Part shown: positions 54,370-63,474 of the stretch, piece by piece
How positions within the stretch are numbered: position 1 is the stretch's first letter
How the letters are laid out: the number at the start of each line of letters is the position of its first letter
Assembly: GCA_964643295.1 (NCBI GenBank)
Contig: CAZXSN010000003.1
Location: 37,044 to 101,043, forward strand
Reading direction: 5' to 3'
From: Merdiplasma sp964643295
Lineage (GTDB): Bacteria > Bacillota > Clostridia > Lachnospirales > Lachnospiraceae
Length of the DNA stretch: 64,000 nt
Notes under the pieces: generated by a model
Database searches by the model: none
What the model was told of the DNA's origin: nothing
The model's input: only the letters and a program-made list of their open reading frames with translations
Made by a program: the position numbers and the translations under genes

Positions 54370-56205
54370 ATGAAACTTTATTACAACCTGTTAAGCGATG
54401 ATCCCATCTATTACGCCGAAGAGGAATTCCGCGAGGGGGATCAGGTGCGAAGAAGAAACGTGTACTGCTTTGGACGGCATTCGGATCTTCTTAAGATCAT
54501 GGAGGATCCCCTCTCCTATGTGCAGGAAGAAATCCGTAAGATGAACGAGGGGATTTTCCCACCTTTTATGTGCCGGTTATCTGAGGATGAGCTTCCTGTC
54601 CATGACGTTCCTGTTGTCAGGAGGGATAACGTATGGAACATCGGCTATTTTTTTCTCCAGTCGATCATGAAGGATCTGCACCTGGGAGAGTTTCTTAAGG
54701 ATGAGTTGTCCGATGAGAAAGAGGCCGGTGAGTTTTTGACAGTTCTCCGCTTTCTCGTCTATTTCATGATCCTGGCTTCTTCGCATTTTGTGGGTGATGA
54801 CGAAAAGTGGGCGGACGGGGAAATCTATTATGAAAGGCCTGGCTTTTCTTACGAGGACGTCAAACGGTTCATGGGATTTCTCGAGGAGCACAGTGAGGAA
54901 TATCTCTCCTGGCTTACTAAGGAAACCAGCCGGATTCGACCTTTTGACACATCCGTTCTCTATTACGTTGACTGGCTTCGGTTTGGTTACGGGAAATATG
55001 CGAAGGAGGGCGGGGACAAAGAGGCCACGTGGTTCGACTACAATTTCGAATATCCAGATGAGCTTCTCCTTGTGCGCCGCCCTCTTCTATTGGATCGCAG
55101 GAAGATTCCTTATATGCTGCTGCCGCGCCAGAAAACCTATGAGGAGCAGACAGTTCTTTCTATGGTACGCAGTGTGCACAGACTGTTTCCGGACTCGACG
55201 GTCATCGCCAACGCGGGAACGAATCACCCCAGCCTGAAGCTCCTGGAAGTGGGTGAAATGGATGGGGACCGGGTCTTCGGTATCCTGCCTTTGCGCAAGG
55301 CGCTGCAAGAGAAGAACCTTAAAGAGGCTCTTCTGCAGGAGAACGACTATCATCTTCTGTCCAATAACCGTGCGTTTACCCCCGCGGAAATGAAGGCGCT
55401 TGCTTCGAAAGGAGCGAAGGATTCAAGGATCCGCGCTCTTAAGAAGGATACTCTGGGGAAAACGCTGATCGTAAAAGGAGAATTTGATCTTGGCCAGTCA
55501 AAAGATGCGATCATGCGGCTGACCCGTTACAGAAGGCGGGAAAACATGCTGAAAAAGCATGAGCTGATGATCCTTTTCTCCGAACAGGATTTTGAAGAGC
55601 AGAAGGCCATCCGGGAGAAGAAGGCGCAGGAAGAAAAGAAGCTGTCCGCCATGAGCAGCCAGGATGGGAAAACGAAGGCGCCGGAAAAAGAGGAAAGTTC
55701 TCCGGCAAAGAAGACAGCCTCCAGGGGAAAGGAAGCAGAATCTTCCCTTCTGAGTGAAAACCAGACGGACATGGAGGAGTACGACGGCTACACGGTTCTG
55801 GTAACCAACCGCGCCCTAGCCCCCGGGGACCTTTTGAATGAAAACATCGATCAATTCCAGATTGGAAACTACGGTAACCTTGGATTGAGACATGACAGAT
55901 GGAGGACGTGCGACTGTATGATCGATGTCTATCCCCATGCGCTGCTGCTTATCTGCTATACGGCTGCGTTAGTTTTCCGGCTTCTGGAAGTAAAGCTGGA
56001 GGATCAGGGAACACCTGTTTCTCCACAGGATCTGGCCGCTGCTCTGCAGGAGACCAGTGTCGTGGATGTGGAAGGTGTCACCTATCAGCCCAACTGGAAG
56101 GACAATGAGACGATTGACGCGCTGGTGCGCGTAACCGGACTTCCTTTTCAGGCTAAGTTTCTTCTGCCGCAGACGTTAGATGAGCTGATCCGGGATCTTT
56201 ACTAG
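54370..56205 (+). CDS. transposase-like protein D, catalytic residues lost
   Basis: A 611-residue protein with AAGGAGAACGT before its ATG. The family N-terminus is recognisable (PIYYAEEEFREGDQVRRRNV, YCFGRH). At the three catalytic positions, by eye: VLYYVDWLRF has Tyr for the first Asp, with an Asp two residues on; VIANAGTNHPSLK has Asn for the second Asp and Ala for the usual Arg; QIGNYGNLGLRHDR has Asn for Glu. It would be catalytically dead. A charged Lys/Glu/Ser-rich insertion of about 70 residues (around 420-485) sits before the last beta strand (YDGYTVLVTNRAL). The frame is intact throughout. It is followed by gene E after 49 bp. Confidence 0.5.
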   Translation: MKLYYNLLSDDPIYYAEEEFREGDQVRRRNVYCFGRHSDLLKIMEDPLSYVQEEIRKMNEGIFPPFMCRLSEDELPVHDVPVVRRDNVWNIGYFFLQSIMKDLHLGEFLKDELSDEKEAGEFLTVLRFLVYFMILASSHFVGDDEKWADGEIYYERPGFSYEDVKRFMGFLEEHSEEYLSWLTKETSRIRPFDTSVLYYVDWLRFGYGKYAKEGGDKEATWFDYNFEYPDELLLVRRPLLLDRRKIPYMLLPRQKTYEEQTVLSMVRSVHRLFPDSTVIANAGTNHPSLKLLEVGEMDGDRVFGILPLRKALQEKNLKEALLQENDYHLLSNNRAFTPAEMKALASKGAKDSRIRALKKDTLGKTLIVKGEFDLGQSKDAIMRLTRYRRRENMLKKHELMILFSEQDFEEQKAIREKKAQEEKKLSAMSSQDGKTKAPEKEESSPAKKTASRGKEAESSLLSENQTDMEEYDGYTVLVTNRALAPGDLLNENIDQFQIGNYGNLGLRHDRWRTCDCMIDVYPHALLLICYTAALVFRLLEVKLEDQGTPVSPQDLAAALQETSVVDVEGVTYQPNWKDNETIDALVRVTGLPFQAKFLLPQTLDELIRDLY

Positions 56206-56254
56206 GAAGGTGCAGACAGGTTTTCCTGTGACTGCGGCTAAGGGGGGGATACTG

Positions 56255-57856
56255 ATGTTTATCGCTTACAACAAAAAAGACGGCAGTGTATACGCGCATC
56301 TTGCCGTGTCAAAACGCGAGGGCAAAACTGTCCGCAGCATTCGAATCGCAACCCTGGGAAGGGTTCTCGATAAGGAAAGAGGGATTTACCGGAGCAGGGA
56401 ACGCGGGGTATTCACCTATGATCTTGCCACCAATACCTACGGTCCTGCTCCGGAGGATTTTGAGGAACCGCCAAAGAGGAAAAGGGACAGATACAGCAGA
56501 ACAGCTGACGCGAACCACCCCCGCCTTTGCCTGGAAGTTGGCCCCTCCTATTTTTTAGACCAGTTCCTTCAAAAGATCGATTTTTACCCGGTCATCGACG
56601 CGATCGGATTTCGCGGTAGGGATACGCTTCGCTGCCTGGTATTCTATTACCTGTTCAGCGATACGCCGAATTCTTTTATGAAATCCTGGTATGACGTAAA
56701 CTACGCGAAGGTTCTGTTTCCGCACGCCGCGGTATCTTCCAGGGAAATCAGCAAGGAACTGGCTGCCATTGGGGAGGAAGACTCTTTTGTTTTGTTCTTT
56801 TGGGCTTACTACGCGTATCTAAAACAGCACCCGGTAAAGAGGAAGAGAGAGGAATTCCGCCTGGATGAGAAAGCCTGCAAAAAAGGGGCGATTTTGACGG
56901 ACTTAGCGGGAATGCCGGACAGCGCTCACTGCCCGCTTGCCGAAAGCGGTAGCCGCAAAGAATCACCCGCTTTGAAACTTAGAATGCTCTATGTTTGTCA
57001 GGAGGGTACGGGCCTTCCCTTGTCTTTCTCCTACATTCCCGACAATGCCGCCGACGACGCATCCCCGATCGAGGAAGTGGTTATGCGTCTTGCCCGAAAT
57101 GGGATGCGCCTGAAACTGGCGGTTCTGGAACACGGGTTTTACTGCGGAGAAAACGCGGATGCGCTGATCGAGGATAAGATCCCCTTTGTCAGCCTGGTAA
57201 GCCATACTCACCCGCTGTTTCAGGAGGCTGTCGCTTCGCATCGATTAGGTTTGGAATGTCAGGACAACTTTGTTATCTGCGATGACAGGTTCTTTTTTCT
57301 CAAGCCCTACGCGTGCGTTCTTGGAAAAGAGAAAGACAAAACCGCTTACGCCTTTCTGGGGCTTTCGCAGGATATTGAGAATCAGGAGATGACACGTCTG
57401 CATGAGAGACTGTCAGATGAGTCCGTGAAGGATTCGCAAATTTTTGATCTCCTGAACGGATTTGGACTGTTCCTGGTGACTGCCTCGCAGCCGTTTTCCA
57501 GGGAGATGATCCTTTCCTCTCTCAGACTGCACCAACAGGCGGAGGAAGTATTCCATGTTGACAAAAGGCAGGGAAAACCGGTGCCGCTATCGGAAAAAGA
57601 TAAAAAAACTTTGCGCGGTCATCTGCTGCTTGCCTTTCTTGCCGCTGTGATTCGCATCCTGATTGAGGACAGGATGAAAGACAAAGCGGTTATGGCAGAT
57701 GATATTTTCAAAGAATTACGGCATCAGCAGGGAATCGTCTACGAGGACGCCCTCGTGCCTAGTCTCGCGACCGAACAGATGAAAGCCATCTACCAGCAGT
57801 TTGAGATCCCCTGCCCGGGCGAAGTGCCGCTTCCCGTATCGGAAAGGGTTAATTAG
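56255..57856 (+). CDS. IS4/IS1634-type transposase-like protein E
   Basis: A 533-residue protein; the ATG at 56255 (MFIAYNKKDGSVYAHLAVSK) has a G-rich site upstream, and the frame open from 56210 is not needed. The N-terminus (VRSIRIATLGRVLDKERG) is typical of the IS1634 group. The first Asp is present in AILTDLAGMPDSAH. The second position is Glu in LAVLEHGFYCGEN, with His for Arg. The third helix LHQQAEEVFHVDK keeps Glu and the Lys seven residues on. Two of three catalytic positions are therefore canonical and one conservatively changed. It is the downstream partner of the D-E pair and ends at a strong terminator. Confidence 0.55.
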   Translation: MFIAYNKKDGSVYAHLAVSKREGKTVRSIRIATLGRVLDKERGIYRSRERGVFTYDLATNTYGPAPEDFEEPPKRKRDRYSRTADANHPRLCLEVGPSYFLDQFLQKIDFYPVIDAIGFRGRDTLRCLVFYYLFSDTPNSFMKSWYDVNYAKVLFPHAAVSSREISKELAAIGEEDSFVLFFWAYYAYLKQHPVKRKREEFRLDEKACKKGAILTDLAGMPDSAHCPLAESGSRKESPALKLRMLYVCQEGTGLPLSFSYIPDNAADDASPIEEVVMRLARNGMRLKLAVLEHGFYCGENADALIEDKIPFVSLVSHTHPLFQEAVASHRLGLECQDNFVICDDRFFFLKPYACVLGKEKDKTAYAFLGLSQDIENQEMTRLHERLSDESVKDSQIFDLLNGFGLFLVTASQPFSREMILSSLRLHQQAEEVFHVDKRQGKPVPLSEKDKKTLRGHLLLAFLAAVIRILIEDRMKDKAVMADDIFKELRHQQGIVYEDALVPSLATEQMKAIYQQFEIPCPGEVPLPVSERVN

Positions 57857-57919
57857 GAAACAGTACCAGCACACTTAAATTGGTTTACTCTTTAACCCTC
57901 CTCTTTTCCCAGCTTTCAG

Positions 57920-57960
57920 ATACGCAGGGTCACTGTCCGCGGCCCTGCGTATTTTCTTTA
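57920..57960 (+). terminator. terminator after the D-E pair
   Basis: ATACGCAGGG pairs perfectly with CCCTGCGTAT, followed by TTTCTTTA. It lies between convergent genes; the remainder of 57857-58035 holds nothing else. Confidence 0.85.
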
Positions 57961-58035
57961 TCAGCAAGATGGACGGTACTTTTTTTGCGGCGGAGATTCC
58001 TTTCGCGGACCGTTTTCCTTGAAGATCCCAGGGAT

Positions 58036-60678
58036 TTAGTTCGTATACAAAAGAACCTCCCCCGCCATGCCGGTCGCCTCCAACGTCTCATAGTGAAAAT
58101 CAAACGGCGGCTGCGGGAACGAAAGCTGCTCTCTGGCCGGTGTCGTGGCTACTTCGATGATCAGTTCATTCTCCCCGGCTTTCAAGTACCCGGAAAGGTC
58201 TACCTGGTAGGGCGGATGTAAGCGAAAGCCCGCCTCTTCCCCGTTTACCAGAACCCGCATCACCTCATACACTTCCTTACAGATAAGGACAGCGGTCTTT
58301 GGGGGCTCCTCGAAAGTTACCGTCTTTCGATAGCGGATGATCCCGGAAAAATCGGGGAGCTCTTCCGATATCGGCTTTAACGCCTCTTTCCATTCCTCAG
58401 TGGGGAAGGCAGGGTATTTTGCCGCGCGGACCATGGACACCGCCCAGCCCTTTGAGATGTCCTGCTTGGTAAGTCCTGCTCTTTGTTCTTTGAAAGACCT
58501 GTGGACGCGGGTGCAGACCTGTCCTTTGTCCTCCACAAGCACCAATGTCTCCGCGGGGGCAAGTTCCACGGCAAGGGTCGTGCAGCTGCGTTTCTTTTGC
58601 TGGGGAATGTTCTCATAGCAGTCCGTGAAAGGATCGTAGACGATCATCCTTTTCTTTGCCGGCAGACTCACCGTCCCGCTGAACGTTTTCCAGGCGGATT
58701 CGTTTAGGAGAACCAGAATCTCCCCGTCCTTTCGATAATGGTAAAAGCTTAGATCGGGGAAGGAAGGCTCGATCGTGATATCATAAGACTTCCCCCTTCT
58801 TAAGACCTTAACGAGTTTCTCAAGAGGGACCGTCTGGCAGTGCGCTGACAGGTCCCGCGCTTCCTCCGGTGCTTTGTTCTCCCAGATGATTCCGGGCAGG
58901 GCATCGATGAAAAGGACCGGGAAGTCCCCCTTTTGTGAAAGCCACTCGGCAAAGTGCCAGGGGATGGCCCGGGTGCGGGGAACCACCAGTGCGTCGAACC
59001 GCACACCGTTGATGGTCAGAATGTTTTCCTGGATCGAACCGTTATAGGAGGATAAGTTCTCCAGCATATCCATGCTCACGATATCCAGATCGATCTGATT
59101 CTCAAGAAGTTCGCGGCATACCTTCTGCATCGGCATGCTGTCTCCGATCCAGTCCGCCTCGGCATCATAAAGCACCGCCACGGATGCCACATGCACACCT
59201 TTGCTTAAAAGCTCACACATGCGGTTCGCGTACTTCATCAGTTTGGCAAAGTAGGGGAATTCCGGGTTGTTTCCATGCGCGTAAAAGTGCGGCGGGCAGT
59301 CCGGATCCGGGTAGTTTGCCATCGAAAACGCGTGCGGAACCAGCTCGTTCGCGCCCTTTACCAGCAGGTGGTTTAACACGTAGGTCATGTCGCGGACACC
59401 GAAGTTCCAGCCGTAAGCGCCAAAGAGTTCGCACATCGTACGCCCCTTCTTTTTGGGATCCAGATGGCCGCTGGAAGATGCCATCTTGCCAAGCGCGTAA
59501 TGGAAGAACTCCCCGTCCCCCTTAAGCCCTCCGAAAAATGTGCGCTCCTGTGTGGGGGCACCGAATACCACCTGTTCGCCGATGCAGTCAAATCCCGCCA
59601 TATGCTGCCCGGACATCGCCCGAAAGTAATGGGCGGCCCCCAGTCCCAGACGGCTGTGCGTTCCGCAGTCTTCCACCACGTGGCCGATGTACTCGACTCC
59701 ATGCTCCTCGCACCAGTTTCCCAGGCAGTCGCTGAAGTTCTTCTGATACAGGCGGGAAACGCAGTCCATGTAATCGTAGCGGATCTCATCCTGCATGATT
59801 TTTTCGGCGCTGTCCTGAAAGAGAAACGGAAGATAACAGTTAAAGCCGTTCTCGTAGCGTTCTTGCAGCATCTTTTCCAGCTCGTGGCTCCAGGGAAGAG
59901 GCATCGATTTTCTCCCCAGCGCGGCCTCAAAACTGGATTCCCTTAAGTTGCCAAACTGCGGCTCATCGGAAAAAAAGCCGGCGATGGTTTTGCCGAATTC
60001 GTCCGCGTAGCGGGCAAAGTGCGGTTCGTAGACGGCCTCAATCATGGAATGCGCGGACACTTTATCGAGCAGATTGATTCGCGTCTCGTCTCCGCCGTCC
60101 GTGCGGGTGAAGTAAAAGACAAAGACAGCCCACATCCCCTCCGGCAGAGTAAAATGCGCGTAGTCTCCTTCCACGCTTTTCGTAAGATCCAGCGTTTCTT
60201 CGTTTAAAAGCTTCCCCTCCTCGACCTTCACGGCGACGACAGAGAAGAGACGGTTGTTCTCCCGCTCTTTATTGTTTTTTGCCGCATCCGGGATATCCCG
60301 GATATCCTCGACGGCGGGTTTGCACATGCGCCGCACATCCAGCGAAAGACGCCTTTCCGGGTATCCCCGTACAAAGGCTTTTGAGCAGGCCAGATAAAGT
60401 TTTCGCCTCTCCGGGTGCTCTTTGATCATGCCGTTCGCGTAGCCGCTCGGGAAATGCTGATCGTCCAGAATCCAGACTTTCATGCCCCTTTTCTTTGCCT
60501 CATCGAGGACGATGTCCACATCGTGCCACCATCCCTCTTTGCAGAACTCCTCATGGGGCCTTGATTCCAGACAGACGGCCTTAATTCCGCACTCATCGAT
60601 TTTTCCGATCTCCGTGCGCAGCACCTGTTCTTCCTCTCCGCGCATCCATAAAAATGGAAAGATGTGATTGTGTTCCAC
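58036..60678 (-). CDS. GH106-like glycoside hydrolase (alpha-L-rhamnosidase relative), cytoplasmic
   Basis: An 880-residue protein without a signal peptide, starting at GTG with GGAGGGAGAGA upstream. The N-terminal barrel has the order typical of GH106-like proteins: FLWMRGEEEQVLRTEIGKI, CGIKAVCLESRPHEEFCKEG, WWHDVDIVLDEAKKRGMKVW, ILDDQHFPSGYANG. Later come GFFSDEPQFGN (acidic pair), YIGHVVEDCGTHSRLG, and a DUF4838-like middle. The C-terminal 150 residues are a jelly-roll carbohydrate-binding-like domain (YRKTVTFEEPP, VLVNGEEAGFRLHPPYQVDL). Family members release rhamnose from plant or host glycans; the exact activity is uncertain. It has no obvious sugar transporter beside it. Confidence 0.75.
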   Translation of the reverse strand: MEHNHIFPFLWMRGEEEQVLRTEIGKIDECGIKAVCLESRPHEEFCKEGWWHDVDIVLDEAKKRGMKVWILDDQHFPSGYANGMIKEHPERRKLYLACSKAFVRGYPERRLSLDVRRMCKPAVEDIRDIPDAAKNNKERENNRLFSVVAVKVEEGKLLNEETLDLTKSVEGDYAHFTLPEGMWAVFVFYFTRTDGGDETRINLLDKVSAHSMIEAVYEPHFARYADEFGKTIAGFFSDEPQFGNLRESSFEAALGRKSMPLPWSHELEKMLQERYENGFNCYLPFLFQDSAEKIMQDEIRYDYMDCVSRLYQKNFSDCLGNWCEEHGVEYIGHVVEDCGTHSRLGLGAAHYFRAMSGQHMAGFDCIGEQVVFGAPTQERTFFGGLKGDGEFFHYALGKMASSSGHLDPKKKGRTMCELFGAYGWNFGVRDMTYVLNHLLVKGANELVPHAFSMANYPDPDCPPHFYAHGNNPEFPYFAKLMKYANRMCELLSKGVHVASVAVLYDAEADWIGDSMPMQKVCRELLENQIDLDIVSMDMLENLSSYNGSIQENILTINGVRFDALVVPRTRAIPWHFAEWLSQKGDFPVLFIDALPGIIWENKAPEEARDLSAHCQTVPLEKLVKVLRRGKSYDITIEPSFPDLSFYHYRKDGEILVLLNESAWKTFSGTVSLPAKKRMIVYDPFTDCYENIPQQKKRSCTTLAVELAPAETLVLVEDKGQVCTRVHRSFKEQRAGLTKQDISKGWAVSMVRAAKYPAFPTEEWKEALKPISEELPDFSGIIRYRKTVTFEEPPKTAVLICKEVYEVMRVLVNGEEAGFRLHPPYQVDLSGYLKAGENELIIEVATTPAREQLSFPQPPFDFHYETLEATGMAGEVLLYTN

Positions 60679-60794
60679 TCTCTCCCTCCTTCGTATTTTC
60701 CCTTTTCTCTCTAAAGTTTGATCGTTTCGATTGTCCTGCCTTTTGGCTGTTCTGACAATCTCAATTGGTTTTATGTTCTCTTTCCTGTTTCTGA

Positions 60795-60826
60795 GCGAAA
60801 ATGGCAGCGGCCTGGGCCGCTGCCAT
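60795..60826 (-). terminator. terminator downstream of the M20 gene
   Basis: ATGGCAGCGGC and GCCGCTGCCAT form a perfect 11-bp stem with a 4-base loop, followed by TTTCGCTC on the minus strand. It is positioned after the M20 stop codon and before the GH106-like gene, whose start lies upstream at 60678. Confidence 0.75.
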
Positions 60827-60859
60827 CTGTAAGAGCGTATTTTTCGTACCGGAAAACCT

Positions 60860-62035
60860 TTACGCGTGCTCCTCCAGCCATCTTACCGCGCAGTGCGCAA
60901 GGTAGGCGGCCCCGCTCGGAAGCACGTCCTCGTTAAACTGCACCTTGGGGTTATGCGCGGAATACTCTCCGCGCTCATCCAGGAATCCCGCGGACAGGTA
61001 CATAAACGCGCTCGGCACCCGCTCCGCGATCAGGGAGAAGTCCTCCGAGGCACTTGAGGAAACGCCGCCCGCGCCCACCGCGTTCGGCACCGGAACTTCC
61101 TGCATGTAGCTGACGATCTCCTTCGTGAAGGTGGGATCGCAGACTAAGGTCGGTACGCTCACGGTAAAGTTTACATCGGCCTTCCCGCCGTACACTTCCG
61201 CGGTGCGCTCCGCCACTTCCTTTAAGCGGACAACCAGCTTCTCCCGCGCTTCCTTCTGATTGGTGCGCATAGTTCCCTTGAGGACGGCGGTATCCGGAAT
61301 GATGTTGGCCGCCGCTCCGGCGGTAAACTGTCCGACTGTAAGCAGGCAGGCATCCGCGGGGTTGCTCTCCCGGGCGATCAGCTCCTGGAAGGCTAAGTAG
61401 ATGTGCACCCCGATGTTGATCGGATCCACGGACAGATGCGGATAAGCGCCGTGGGCGCCCTTCCCATGGATGAGGATCTCAAACTGATCCACGGAGAACA
61501 TCATGGTGCCGGAATCGTTGTACATGTAAAGTCCCAGCGGCAGTTTGCCGGTGCTGACGTGATAAGCTAAAGCCACATCCGGCTTCGGATCCTCCAGGAT
61601 CCCGTTGGCGATCATGTTGTTGCTGCCTTCGAAGGTTTCTTCCGCCGGCTGGAACATGAACTTCACGGTTCCTTTCAGGGAAGCTTCATCCTCTTTCAGC
61701 ATTTTCGCCGCGGCTAAGAGCATCGCGGCATGGAAGTCATGTCCGCAGGCATGTGCCCGGTCACCGGACGGACAGGCAAACGGCAGGCCGCTTTCTTCCG
61801 GCATGGGCAGGGCATCCATATCCGCGCGAAGCAGGATCACTTTTCCGCCGTGTCCTAAGGTCGCGGTCACGCCTTCCCCGCACTCCTTGGGCTCCAGACC
61901 GTATTCTGTCAGTTTCTTCATCACATACGCCTTAGCGATCGGCATATGCAGGCCGGTTTCCGCGTTGGTATGGAAATACCGGCGGTTCTCCACGAGTTCG
62001 TCTTTCAGCGCCTGTGCGCGTTCCAGATAATTCAT
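60860..62035 (-). CDS. M20 family metallo-amidohydrolase
   Basis: A 391-residue M20D-type enzyme. Metal ligands are visible: LLRADMDALPM (Asp), RAHACGHDFHAAMLL (Cys/His pair), FMFQPAEETFEG (catalytic Glu and ligand Glu), and a His in VALAYHVSTGK. A dimerisation domain (IHGKGAHGAYPHLSVDPI) sits in the middle. Such enzymes hydrolyse N-acyl amino acids or amides; the specificity is unknown. The start has AGGAAGGAGAAAAACA. No signal peptide. Confidence 0.92.
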   Translation of the reverse strand: MNYLERAQALKDELVENRRYFHTNAETGLHMPIAKAYVMKKLTEYGLEPKECGEGVTATLGHGGKVILLRADMDALPMPEESGLPFACPSGDRAHACGHDFHAAMLLAAAKMLKEDEASLKGTVKFMFQPAEETFEGSNNMIANGILEDPKPDVALAYHVSTGKLPLGLYMYNDSGTMMFSVDQFEILIHGKGAHGAYPHLSVDPINIGVHIYLAFQELIARESNPADACLLTVGQFTAGAAANIIPDTAVLKGTMRTNQKEAREKLVVRLKEVAERTAEVYGGKADVNFTVSVPTLVCDPTFTKEIVSYMQEVPVPNAVGAGGVSSSASEDFSLIAERVPSAFMYLSAGFLDERGEYSAHNPKVQFNEDVLPSGAAYLAHCAVRWLEEHA

Positions 62036-62065
62036 TGTTTTTCTCCTTCCTCTTTTCCTATACTG

Positions 62066-62599
62066 TTAACCTCTGCTAAAGATTAATCCCACCACATCCA
62101 GGACTGCTTCCACGATCAGGGAGATCCCGATAAACATCCACACGACAACTGTCGAGGAAAACGGATTGGCAATAATAATGACCGCGCAGATGATGGAAAC
62201 AGCCGCGTTGATTGCGTGAAACAGCCACCGCCCGGTTTTTAATCGTAAGGAGTCTGCGAAGCGCTGTACCTTATAAAGGCCGCTTACAAGAATAATGACT
62301 CCGTAGAGAACCGTTAATACCGGGAACACATTGATCAGCCAGGACGGACGGAATACTAAAAATGCGCCAGCCAGCAGACAGGCCAGTCCTTTCATGAGAC
62401 CGCCCTCCATGGAGGCCTCCAGGGCATCCGTACGGAAGTAATTGACCACACTGATTACCCCCATGATGAGCAGGGCGATTCCCAGGGCCATGATGATGGT
62501 TGTGGTGAAACCAAGCGGGTTCACCAGCAGCAGAATGCCCACCACTAACTCCAGAAGGCAGATCAGTATCGAATTTGAATTGCGTTTAATAAACTCCAA
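62066..62599 (-). CDS. HdeD/DUF308-type membrane protein
   Basis: A 177-residue protein starting at the TTG at 62597-62599, with AAAGGAGG seven bases upstream; the frame extends to 62680 but that part belongs to the interspersed repeat. It has six hydrophobic helices in DUF308 style (ILICLLELVVGILLLVNPLG, IIMALGIALLIMGVISVVNY, and a final WMFIGISLIVEAVLDVVGLI). HdeD relatives act in acid stress in enterobacteria; a role here is inference. It is 30 bp downstream of the M20 gene start region on the same strand, with 62600-62781 as its leader. Confidence 0.78.
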   Translation of the reverse strand: MEFIKRNSNSILICLLELVVGILLLVNPLGFTTTIIMALGIALLIMGVISVVNYFRTDALEASMEGGLMKGLACLLAGAFLVFRPSWLINVFPVLTVLYGVIILVSGLYKVQRFADSLRLKTGRWLFHAINAAVSIICAVIIIANPFSSTVVVWMFIGISLIVEAVLDVVGLIFSRG

Positions 62600-62634
62600 C
62601 GCTTTTCCTCCTTTCGGTTCCTGCCAATTCGCAG

Positions 62635-62698
62635 GAGCAGGATTGTGAAGCTTAAAAGCAGCGAAACAATCCGTAATCACCTTTTGACGCCTAAATCA
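62635..62698. repeat. 64-bp interspersed repeat, copy 2
   Basis: Matches 43873-43936 with a handful of differences; same GGATTGT/ACAATCC hairpin and CCTTTTGACGCC tail. It lies in the leader of the DUF308 gene. Confidence 0.75.
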
Positions 62699-62781
62699 TA
62701 AGATAAGCCATAAGACACGTAAGGCTCGTATGTTTGCAGTGCCTTAGAAAGCTTTGCTTGATTTGTCAGCGAAGCTTATCC

Positions 62782-63405
62782 TTACTCAAAGATTTTCTCC
62801 TTGAAGTTTTCAAAGCTTTCCTTTAACTTCGCCCGGTTGCTCTCCATCTTCTGCCTGCGCTCGGCGCTTTTCTCCTCATGGAGTTTCCGGCGGGCTTCCT
62901 CGGCCATCTCCTTCTCCAGCCTCTCAGCCTCTTCCACTTCATCTTCCACATCGGCGGCATCGCGGCGGATCACGGTCGTATCAAAGCGGCCAAATATCCC
63001 GTCTAAATTTTCCGGTGTCTGTTCCTGGGCCAGCAGCACAATCGCGACCTCACCGTCTAACAGTTTCTCACCGACCGTTTCCAGCAGAGTCTGATTGTCT
63101 TCCACATCCCCCGCGTCTTTGGCGCTGCCGATTAAGTTGCCGGTCATGCCCCCAAGCAGGATACCCAGCGGTCCGCCCAGGATCCCCACCAGGCTGCCGA
63201 TTAGGGTACCCGTGACGGAGTCATCCGTGCTGTCCAGGCCGCTGTTAAACACATCCACTGTGTTCAGCGTATTGCCGGTCTTTTTAAGCAGCGATCCCTG
63301 CAGGATCGTGTAATCATCCGTGACCATGCAGCCTTTCAGCTGCATGAACGCCTGATACCCCTCACTCTCCACGGCGAATACCGCCATGATAATATTTTCC
63401 TCCAT
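62782..63405 (-). CDS. glycine-zipper protein with coiled-coil tail (DUF1269-like)
   Basis: A 207-residue protein with AAGGGG before its ATG; a second ATG at codon 7 is an alternative. The N-terminal 55 residues are an alpha/beta domain (NIIMAVFAVESEGYQAFMQL). Residues about 65-95 are a glycine zipper (GTLIGSLVGILGGPLGILLG and GNLIGSA) that can cross or bury in a membrane. The middle contains EVAIVLLAQEQTPENLDGIF, and the C-terminal 55 residues are a highly charged coiled coil (EEAERLEKEMAEEARRKLHE). I recall this arrangement from DUF1269-type proteins; the role is unknown. Confidence 0.6.
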   Translation of the reverse strand: MEENIIMAVFAVESEGYQAFMQLKGCMVTDDYTILQGSLLKKTGNTLNTVDVFNSGLDSTDDSVTGTLIGSLVGILGGPLGILLGGMTGNLIGSAKDAGDVEDNQTLLETVGEKLLDGEVAIVLLAQEQTPENLDGIFGRFDTTVIRRDAADVEDEVEEAERLEKEMAEEARRKLHEEKSAERRQKMESNRAKLKESFENFKEKIFE

Positions 63406-63474
63406 CCAAACCCCTTTCTCTCTCTTTCCCTCTTTGCTGCGCGGACAAGAAAATGTCTTCTCCCTAAAGAACGC

